Source: Bacteroidales bacterium
Lineage (GTDB): Bacteria; Bacteroidota; Bacteroidia; Bacteroidales; UBA932
Length of the DNA: 61,091 bases
Direction: 5' to 3'
NCBI GenBank assembly: GCA_017546585.1
Contig: JAFYWC010000117.1
Location: 1 to 61,091, forward strand
Below, piece after piece: positions 1 to 7,052 of this stretch. Below the pieces are notes generated by a model that made no database searches, was not told the DNA's origin, and saw nothing but the letters and a program-made list of their open reading frames with translations. Position numbers and translations under genes: made by a program. How positions within the stretch are numbered: the first letter of the stretch is position 1; every line of letters starts with the position of its first letter.

Positions 1-1919
1 CCTGCCGCGCAGTATTTGCCGGTGTATGCTCCGATGCCGTCAGCATCTGCATATCCGTTCTGTGCAAGCACTACATATTTTCCCTGAGGGATCTCGATCT
101 TCACGTTCTTCTTCGATCCGTTGAGAACGACAACGAGTGACTTCGCCGAGTCGATGCCCTCGAGTCCGCTGATGCGGAATGCTACGACGCAAGGGTCGTT
201 AACCTCGATGAACTGAAGTTTCTCACGCACGAGAGCGGCATCGCCGAGGCAGAAGCCCGGATGTGCGTGACGGATTGCAGCAAGGCCTGCATAGTAGTCA
301 ACGAGATCCTTGTACTGAGTCTTGTATGTCCAGTCAATCGCATTGATAGAGTCAGGTCTGTTGTAGCTGTTCTTCACGCCCTGCTTGTGGCGATAGAGCT
401 CTTCTCCATTGAAAATGAACGGAATACCCTGCGATGTATACATTGCTGTCTGAGCGAGCTTCACCATTGCGAGGCGCTCCTTCTCAGTCGCCTTTGTAGC
501 TTCCTCGAGACGGTCACGGAGACAGTGGTCATCGTGGCAGCTTGCGTAGCTTACGTGCTGGAGCGGGTTGCTTGTCCAAGCCTCGACTGTCACCTGAGGG
601 TGCTCGATACCTCCGACGATACCGAACTCCACGTTAGCCTTGTTTCCGGCAACACCGTCCATAAAGCCGGCGTTCTCACAGCCGAGAGGTCCGCGAACAG
701 CGTCACGGATGTTGTCGCTGAACGCTCCTACCTTGTCAAGCATATAATTGTTTGCCTTGAGGGCGATCTTCTCTGAAGGATAAGCCGGAGCCTGTGCTGC
801 CCAACCCTCACCGTAGATCACGACGTTCGGATCGATGGCGTGGAGACGCTCGCTGATCTCGTTCATAGTGTCGATGTCGTGGATGGCCATAAGGTCGAAG
901 CGGAAACCGTCGATGTGATACTCCTTCATCCACCACTCGAGAGACTCGATCATATACTTGCGGAACATCTCCTGCTCAGATGCAGTCTCGTTGCCGCAGC
1001 CTGAACCGTCAAAGAACGATCCGTCCTCGCGCATACGGTAGAAGTAACCAGGCATTGTGCGCTCGAAACCTGTCTTCGAAGCGTCTGTAGTGTGGTTGTA
1101 CACCACGTCGAGGATCACGCGGAAGCCTGCCTTGTGGAGAGCCTGGATCATCTGCTTGAACTCCTTGATACGGGTTACAGGGTTGTATGGATCTGTCGAG
1201 TATGATCCCTCTACAGCGTTGTAGTTGAACGGATCATAACCCCAGTTGTACTGGTTGTTCTCAAGGTGAGTCTCATCTACTGTGATGAAGTCGGTAGACG
1301 GAAGGAGCTGCACATAAGTCACTCCGATCTCCTTGAGGTGGTCGATACCTGTTGAGAGTCCGTCTGGGTTCTTTGTTCCCTCCTCAGTGAGAGCGAGGTA
1401 CTTACCCTTGTTGGTCACACCTGAAGTCTGGTGGATAGAGAAATCCCTGTGATGCATCTCGTAGACGATGATGTCCGAAGGCTTGATCTCAGGACTCTTG
1501 TCCTCTGCCCATCCTTCCGGATTTGTCTCATTCCAATCTACCACTGCGCCTCTCCAGCCGTTCACTCCGACTGCCTTCGCAGCGATGCCGGCAGTCTCCT
1601 CGAGCCACTGGCCGTTCTTCTTCACCTGGAAGGTATAGAGAGCGCCCTTGACATCCTCCCTTACAGTCGCCTTCCAGAGTCCGTCCTTTCCGAGTCGCAT
1701 ATCGACTGTCTTGAAAGGAGTCTCATCTGAAGCAGTGTTGTAAAGCTTGAGCTGAGCGTCGTCAGCATCCGGTGCCCATACTGCAAATTCTGTCTTGTTG
1801 CCCTTGTACACACACTCTTCAAGTGTTGCCGCAGGGACTGTAAGTGCGCCGTCTGAAGCGCAAGAGACCATTAAGGCCGCAGCCATTGTTCCCATCAGAA
1901 AATTCCTCATTGCTATCAT
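1..1919 (-). CDS. pulA: Type I pullulanase, GH13 lipoprotein (3' end outside window)
   Basis: Debranching enzyme that hydrolyses alpha-1,6 bonds of pullulan and branched dextrins. About 639 residues are visible; the C-terminus runs off the window. The N-terminus has a lipoprotein signal ending in MVSC. A CBM48-like domain follows (about residues 30-130), then the GH13 barrel with the pullulanase motif YNWGYDP, the nucleophile region GFRFDLMA, the acid/base region YGEGW and the third carboxylate in SCHDDH. Two in-frame starts exist, 1919 (MIAMRNF) and 1910 (MRNF); I give the longer. It is the last visible gene of the starch operon. It follows susD by 265 bp holding a repeat and an AT-rich palindrome, so it may also have its own promoter. 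The identity is secure from the motifs; whether it acts in the periplasm or on the surface is inferred. Confidence 0.93.
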   Translation of the reverse strand, partial: MIAMRNFLMGTMAAALMVSCASDGALTVPAATLEECVYKGNKTEFAVWAPDADDAQLKLYNTASDETPFKTVDMRLGKDGLWKATVREDVKGALYTFQVKKNGQWLEETAGIAAKAVGVNGWRGAVVDWNETNPEGWAEDKSPEIKPSDIIVYEMHHRDFSIHQTSGVTNKGKYLALTEEGTKNPDGLSTGIDHLKEIGVTYVQLLPSTDFITVDETHLENNQYNWGYDPFNYNAVEGSYSTDPYNPVTRIKEFKQMIQALHKAGFRVILDVVYNHTTDASKTGFERTMPGYFYRMREDGSFFDGSGCGNETASEQEMFRKYMIESLEWWMKEYHIDGFRFDLMAIHDIDTMNEISERLHAIDPNVVIYGEGWAAQAPAYPSEKIALKANNYMLDKVGAFSDNIRDAVRGPLGCENAGFMDGVAGNKANVEFGIVGGIEHPQVTVEAWTSNPLQHVSYASCHDDHCLRDRLEEATKATEKERLAMVKLAQTAMYTSQGIPFIFNGEELYRHKQGVKNSYNRPDSINAIDWTYKTQYKDLVDYYAGLAAIRHAHPGFCLGDAALVREKLQFIEVNDPCVVAFRISGLEGIDSAKSLVVVLNGSKKNVKIEIPQGKYVVLAQNGYADADGIGAYTGKYCAA

Positions 1920-1987
1920 AAATTTTTAGTCTTATTAATCGTTCCACTATGCGCATAGGCGCACATTTTACGAATATAGCCATTTTT

Positions 1988-2010
1988 CTTATATATTGAA
2001 AATATATAAG
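1988..2010. promoter_or_regulatory. AT-rich perfect palindrome upstream of pulA
   Basis: CTTATATATT and AATATATAAG form a perfect 10-bp inverted repeat around a 3-bp centre, about 70 bp upstream of the pullulanase start. The placement suits an operator or an AT-rich upstream element. The rest of the 1920-2074 gap holds no gene. TATATTCG (minus strand, 1978-1971) is a weak match to the -7 box TAnnTTTG. Function is inferred from position only. Confidence 0.4.
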
Positions 2011-2074
2011 CGGAACTGTTGGAAGAACTTGACGAACGGCCATAATTTCCGGACGAATCACCACCGACAGCGAG

Positions 2075-2182
2075 CGTGAAATGCAAAGCACTACAGCACA
2101 GCTACTTACAGAAACTGCGTGCCGCCAAAGGGGAGCACGCAGAGTCAGCAAGAAGCTGAAGATCAAAGGCTTACATTTCACG
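2075..2182 (-). repeat. 108-bp element with 9-bp terminal inverted repeats, copy 1
   Basis: The ends CGTGAAATG and CATTTCACG are perfect inverted repeats. The centre (2117-2140) has arms GCGTGC and GCACGC around a 12-bp loop. A second copy of identical length lies at 31881-31988 with roughly 80 percent identity by hand alignment, and a partial copy centres on 25117-25140. Copy 1 starts one base beyond the stop codon of the upstream SusD gene. It could be a non-autonomous mobile element or an RNA 3'-end structure. Confidence 0.75.
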
Positions 2183-2183
2183 G

Positions 2184-3812
2184 TCAATAGCCGGGATTCT
2201 GGACGAGGGCCTTGTTGGTGGCGAGTTCGGTCGGAGGGAGCGGGAAGAGGCACTTGTAGGCCGGGAAGGCGGCGCCGGCGTAGGCGCTGCCGCCCTTATA
2301 CGGCCAGAGGAGTGCCTCTGTATTGTACACTCCGAAGCGGATAAGGTCGGTGCGGCGGTGAGCCTCCCAGAGGAGCTCGCGGGCACGCTCCGCGAGGAGG
2401 AAATCAGGAGTGATTTCCGACGGAGGAGCGACCCCGGCGCGGGTGGCAAGGGCCTGCATATACGGAAGTGCCTCATCCGGAACCCCAAGGTTCATACAGA
2501 CCTCAGCGTAGATCAGATAGATTTCCGCAAGGCGGATCATCGGAAAGTCCACATTGGAGTTGCTCATAGTCGCCGACTGCGGAAGGTATGACTGATTGGT
2601 CTCATTCGAAGGTATGTTATTGAATTTCAAACAAGTCCATCCGTTCATAAAGCTGTACAGAGCATCCTCCATAGACTCGCTGCGCCCCTTTATGTAGAAG
2701 ATCTCTCCCCTTCTGTCGGAGGTCTGATACTCCCCAGTCTGATAATTCTGACCCGAGACTCCGTAGTATTTTGATACGAATTCATATGGAGTCCTCAGAC
2801 CAGCCCAGCCGTTGACCTGACCGTTTGGTCTGGACGAATCCGTAATGTCTGTCGAGGCCATCGATGCACTCAGGATATAGGTCGTACCGCCATAGGAGTT
2901 GATATAGTTGTTATCATAGTCGACAGCCCACAGGAACTCCTGACGCGCTGACGCATTCTGGCCGTTATCACCCCTGAAAAGGTTGGCGTATGAAGGACTC
3001 AGCTGATAACCCATTGCGAATATCTCCTCGCATAACGACTTAGCTTCCGAGGACATATTAACTCCTGTGTACACCTTGGCATTCAAGTACATACGCGCCA
3101 GGAGGCCGGCAGCAGAACCTCTATCTGCGCGCGGATAAAGAGAATGTGCAGAGAGCATTGGACTATCATCTGCCACCAATGACTTCAACTCCCCTACACA
3201 GAAGTCAAACACTTGCTGACGAGGGGCCTGGGAAGGGAAATATGTTCCTCCGAAAGGTGAATTCTCTGTAGTGAAAGGTACATTTCCGAAGCAGTCGAGA
3301 GCCATCCAGTATAGGTAGGCTCTGATGAATCGGGCCTCGGCACGGTATGTCTGGATTGTAGCCGCAAGATCCGCGGACACTCCGCGAGAGGCCAGTTTAT
3401 CAGGCGTGGTCTGACGAAGGTACTCGTTTACAAAGGCCACCCCCTGGAGAGTGCGGACATAGACTGCATAGATTGCGTCATTCTGGACTCCGGTCCAAGT
3501 GTTCGTGTTAAGGGCACGCACCCAGGCGTCGTTTTCCCACGAACATTTGGCCTCATCGGTCGTGATCTCCTGGACTGACCAGAAGGCGCGGATCAGCTCC
3601 GACGCTCCGCCGTCCATCGGTTGCATATCTGTCAAGTCATTTGTGACGAACTGGAAGTAAAGGCGTGTAAGGCCTGCAAGGTAAGCCTCTTCTGAGTTAC
3701 CGTAGACATATTCGGATACCGGTTCCGTCTTGTCAAGCGGAAGTGTATCCAGATTCTGCACACAGGAGGTAAGGAGTGCGGCCAAGGCCGCTATGTATAT
3801 CATTCGTTTCAT
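2184..3812 (-). CDS. SusD-like starch-binding outer-membrane lipoprotein (second pair)
   Basis: SusD/RagB-family lipoprotein of 542 residues, which caps its SusC partner and delivers oligosaccharide to the pore. The start at 3812 (MKRMIYIAALAALLTSC) gives a clean signal and lipobox; an upstream in-frame ATG at 3860 lies inside a REP repeat and is less likely. Family hallmarks are visible: RTLQGVAFVNEYLRQ and YRAEARFIRAYLYW in the TPR region, and the C-terminal RARELLWEAHRRTDLIRFG with the ending NPGY. It is clearly paralogous to the SusD at 12655-14286, sharing DGGASE(L/F)IRAFWS and much else. That points to duplication of the whole SusC/D unit. It follows its SusC by 114 bp that contain a large REP hairpin. 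Starch specificity is inferred from the locus. Confidence 0.95.
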   Translation of the reverse strand: MKRMIYIAALAALLTSCVQNLDTLPLDKTEPVSEYVYGNSEEAYLAGLTRLYFQFVTNDLTDMQPMDGGASELIRAFWSVQEITTDEAKCSWENDAWVRALNTNTWTGVQNDAIYAVYVRTLQGVAFVNEYLRQTTPDKLASRGVSADLAATIQTYRAEARFIRAYLYWMALDCFGNVPFTTENSPFGGTYFPSQAPRQQVFDFCVGELKSLVADDSPMLSAHSLYPRADRGSAAGLLARMYLNAKVYTGVNMSSEAKSLCEEIFAMGYQLSPSYANLFRGDNGQNASARQEFLWAVDYDNNYINSYGGTTYILSASMASTDITDSSRPNGQVNGWAGLRTPYEFVSKYYGVSGQNYQTGEYQTSDRRGEIFYIKGRSESMEDALYSFMNGWTCLKFNNIPSNETNQSYLPQSATMSNSNVDFPMIRLAEIYLIYAEVCMNLGVPDEALPYMQALATRAGVAPPSEITPDFLLAERARELLWEAHRRTDLIRFGVYNTEALLWPYKGGSAYAGAAFPAYKCLFPLPPTELATNKALVQNPGY

Positions 3813-3829
3813 ATTGTATTCTTGTTTAT

Positions 3830-3918
3830 GAGATTGCCACAGCCCTGAAGGGCTTCGCAATGACGTATCCGACGAGTGTACACGTCATTGCGAGGAGCGA
3901 TAGCGACGTGGCAATCTC
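3830..3918. repeat. Inverted REP pair between susC and susD
   Basis: GAGATTGCCAC (3830-3840) pairs with GTGGCAATCTC (3908-3918), and CGCAATGACGT (3856-3866) pairs with ACGTCATTGCG (3882-3892). AGCCCTGAAGGGCT (3841-3854) forms a smaller internal hairpin. This is a head-to-head pair of a dispersed REP unit, also found at 9951-9979 and in degenerate tandem form at 35103-35245. It fills most of the susC-susD spacer, so the polycistronic mRNA would carry a long hairpin there. Confidence 0.85.
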
Positions 3919-3926
3919 GATACCTT

Positions 3927-6900
3927 TTAGAATTTTACATTCAGGCGGAGGGAGCAGGTGCGGGAACGCGGCCACATAGTGTTGTCGATTCCATTCTCGG
4001 AAGTGGTTTCCGGATCCGGACCGCTGTAGCCGGTCAGTATGAAGACGTTCTGCATACTGAGCGCAAGGCGTATGGTCGAGCCCCATTTTCCTATATCCCT
4101 GAAGGTGTATCCTAAGTTCACATCATCAAGGCGGAAGAAGGAACCGTTCTCCAGGAAGTAGTCAGAATACCACTGCTGAGCGCTGTTCGGCTCTATAAAT
4201 CCGGTGGTCTTCACCAGTCTGGCCTGATTAGGAAGCGCTCCTGAATTAAGGTCCAGACTTGCTGTAGAGTTCGCCGAAGCAAAGTCATTGAATATCCACA
4301 CACCTGCCGAGCCGTGTCCGTTCAGTCCGAAGTCCCAGTTCTTGTACCCCACTTTAAGGTTGAGTCCATAGTAGAACTTCGGAGCCGGACTCTTACCCGT
4401 CATATATCGGTCTCCCTCAGTAATCTCCCCATCACCATCCAGATCCTCAAACTGATTCTGGAGCGGCTTTCCGTCCGCATCATACTTCTGTTTATAGGTA
4501 TAGTATGTATATGGGGCATAACCGACCATCTGACGTGAGAGATATCCGCCTGTTCCTTTGGATATGGTACCAGTCTCTATGTAGTAGTTATCATCTTCAG
4601 TCACATTGAGTTTCGTAAAGACTGTCTCCTGGAATGTGCCATTGAAGCCGACCTGGACGCTCCACAGACCGGTCTGCACCGGGATTCCGCTGACAGAGAA
4701 CTCCAGACCCTTGTTACGGATCGAACCGATGTTCGTCATCAGTTTATTTCCGAAATTCGAGCCCATAGGCACCTGGACGGAATTGAGCAGATCCTTCGTG
4801 TCGCGCAGGTATGCGTCTATGCTACCGCTCAACCTGTCATTGAAGAATCCATAGTCGAGGCCCACGTTATATGTAGTCGTAGTTTCCCACTTGATCATAG
4901 GGTCATACGCCTGCGGCGTGAGCATATTCATAAAATTCTCATCACCCATATTATACATATAAGACGGGTTGTTCGACATATTGTATCGTGCCATATAGAC
5001 ATAGTCTCCGATACCGTCCTGCTGACCGGTCTGGCCGATAGAAAACCTGAGTTTCAATGCAGAAACCGCCTTGACATCCTTGAGGAAAGGCTCGTGAGCA
5101 ATGTTCCACGCAAAGGCTCCAGATGGGAAAAATCCCCATCTATGAGCCGCAGCAAACTTGCTGGAGCCGTCTCCACGGGCTGTGAATGTGAAGACATATC
5201 TGGAATCAATCGAGTAGTTCACACGTCCGTAGAAGGACACCAGAAAGTTCTCATTCCTATACATCAGATACCTCGAATCGACAGTCTCACCCGGATTCAG
5301 GTTCGGCTTATGAGTTACATTGAAATAATTTATGCTTCGGTTTGCCGCGTAATTGTTCTGCCAAGAATAACCGGCCACTGCATCCACGCTGTTGATTCCC
5401 CAGGAATCCTTGAATGCCGCATAGGCCTCAAAAGTCTGGCTGCGGCTGAGATTATAGCCACGATTATATCTGCCGACACCAAGATTGGCGGTGTCGGTAT
5501 AGGCCTGGAATGAACCAGGAACCACTCCGTTATATGAATCTGTGACGGTGATGTCCAATCCGGCGCTGACGTTAAAGCTCAGGTCTTCGAAGCCATTAAC
5601 CTTATAATATACAGCCGCACGGCCTATGAAACGCAGAGATTCCGCATCACTCAAATTATCATAAAGCATCGAGAGAGGGCTCGGCCCCACGAGCACATTA
5701 GGCGCGAAGAGGTTACCTTTGCCGTTACCATAGTTCCAATATCCGTTTGTGGTCGAATAGTCGATCGTGCCGTCTGAATTTACCCAATACGGATACTGAG
5801 TCGGATTGAAGAATGCCGCAGTCTGCACTGTGCCTCCGTCGGAATAGTCCTGGTACGAGTACACTCCCTTGGCATTGAGGTCGAGGCGAAGATGCTTGTC
5901 GAAGAAATCCGGAGAGAGGGTGACATCCACCGTTCCCCTATCATATCGAGCTTCCTTCAGAGTACCCTGCTGGCCCAGGTATGCAACTGACGCCCTGTAC
6001 GGCATCCTGTTGCGGAAGTTTCCCGACACACTTACACTCTGATCAGTCACAAAAGCCGGACGAAAGATCAGGTCCTGCCAATCTGTGAGCGCATTTCCCA
6101 TCAGTTCTTGTATCCTATCCCCTGTCGGAGTTCCTGCAGGATAGATCTGCGAATAAAAATCCACAAGCTCTGACGGCGACATCACCGGCACCTTGCCGGA
6201 AATATGCTGAAGGCTCGCCGAACCGGAATAGGTAACTTTCGGCTTACCTCCATATCCTTTCTTTGTCGTGATTATGATTACGCCGTTAGACGCTCGCGAA
6301 CCATAGATTGCCGAGGCCGAAGCATCCTTCAAGACTGTAAATGATTCGATATCATCGGGATTGAGCAGGTCCAACGGATTTGACATAGCCCCACCCGCAC
6401 CTTGTGCTATCGGGACACCATCTATGACGACAAGAGGGTCATTCGAGGCATTCAAGGACGCTGATCCCCTGATTCGGATTCGGGAGCCAGAGCCTGGTCC
6501 TCCATCGCCCGGGGTAACGAGCAAGCCCGGAATCTTACCTTTAATCATATCCTGAGTATTCACGACCGCACCACGATTCAAGTCGTCCGACTTGATGGCA
6601 GAGACCGAACCGGTCACGTCATCCTTCTTCACAGTTCCGTATCCAATGACAACTACCTCGTCTATAAATTCGGAGTCTTCCTTAAGGGTGACTGTTGCAG
6701 GCACTTGGGAAGCCTTGAAGATCTGAGGCGCATAGCCGATACAACTGACCTCCACCGATGATTCTGGGCTGGCTACCTTCAAGGTAAACTCACCATCCAA
6801 GCCGGTCGTCGTGCCGTTCTGTGTCCCCAGTTCCACCACCGTCGCTCCTACAACCGGTCCATACTGGTCATTGACTGTCGCACTGACCCCGTATCCGCCC

Positions 6901-6971
6901 TGAGCAGACAAAATGACGCCACCTGCACACAACAGTGCAAGTGACGTCAGTATATTCTTAAACCTGTCCAT
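3927..6971 (-). CDS. SusC/RagA-family TonB-dependent transporter (second pair)
   Basis: Outer-membrane TonB-dependent importer of 1014 residues, forming the pore under the neighbouring SusD. The start at 6971 (MDRFKNILTSLALLCAGG) gives a signal peptide ending near LSAQ; an upstream ATG at 7022 adds 17 residues of non-signal sequence. Domains in order: CarboxypepD_reg-like Ig domain (about 25-105, VNDQYGPVVGATVVELG), TonB box and plug (DEVVVIGYGTVKKDDVTGSVSAI, then the plug motif ASAIYGSRASNGVIIITTKKG near 245), and a 22-strand barrel ending SLRLNVKF. It resembles the SusC at 14299-17376 throughout, so the two pairs arose by duplication. It starts 82 bp after the GH13 amylase gene, within the same operon. 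Confidence 0.96.
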   Translation of the reverse strand: MDRFKNILTSLALLCAGGVILSAQGGYGVSATVNDQYGPVVGATVVELGTQNGTTTGLDGEFTLKVASPESSVEVSCIGYAPQIFKASQVPATVTLKEDSEFIDEVVVIGYGTVKKDDVTGSVSAIKSDDLNRGAVVNTQDMIKGKIPGLLVTPGDGGPGSGSRIRIRGSASLNASNDPLVVIDGVPIAQGAGGAMSNPLDLLNPDDIESFTVLKDASASAIYGSRASNGVIIITTKKGYGGKPKVTYSGSASLQHISGKVPVMSPSELVDFYSQIYPAGTPTGDRIQELMGNALTDWQDLIFRPAFVTDQSVSVSGNFRNRMPYRASVAYLGQQGTLKEARYDRGTVDVTLSPDFFDKHLRLDLNAKGVYSYQDYSDGGTVQTAAFFNPTQYPYWVNSDGTIDYSTTNGYWNYGNGKGNLFAPNVLVGPSPLSMLYDNLSDAESLRFIGRAAVYYKVNGFEDLSFNVSAGLDITVTDSYNGVVPGSFQAYTDTANLGVGRYNRGYNLSRSQTFEAYAAFKDSWGINSVDAVAGYSWQNNYAANRSINYFNVTHKPNLNPGETVDSRYLMYRNENFLVSFYGRVNYSIDSRYVFTFTARGDGSSKFAAAHRWGFFPSGAFAWNIAHEPFLKDVKAVSALKLRFSIGQTGQQDGIGDYVYMARYNMSNNPSYMYNMGDENFMNMLTPQAYDPMIKWETTTTYNVGLDYGFFNDRLSGSIDAYLRDTKDLLNSVQVPMGSNFGNKLMTNIGSIRNKGLEFSVSGIPVQTGLWSVQVGFNGTFQETVFTKLNVTEDDNYYIETGTISKGTGGYLSRQMVGYAPYTYYTYKQKYDADGKPLQNQFEDLDGDGEITEGDRYMTGKSPAPKFYYGLNLKVGYKNWDFGLNGHGSAGVWIFNDFASANSTASLDLNSGALPNQARLVKTTGFIEPNSAQQWYSDYFLENGSFFRLDDVNLGYTFRDIGKWGSTIRLALSMQNVFILTGYSGPDPETTSENGIDNTMWPRSRTCSLRLNVKF

Positions 6972-7052
6972 ATAAGTCCGTTTATAATTATTCAAAATTA
7001 TCTCACGGACTCTCCCATTCAATCCTCAGACCAAAGGGAGGATGGACAATGA

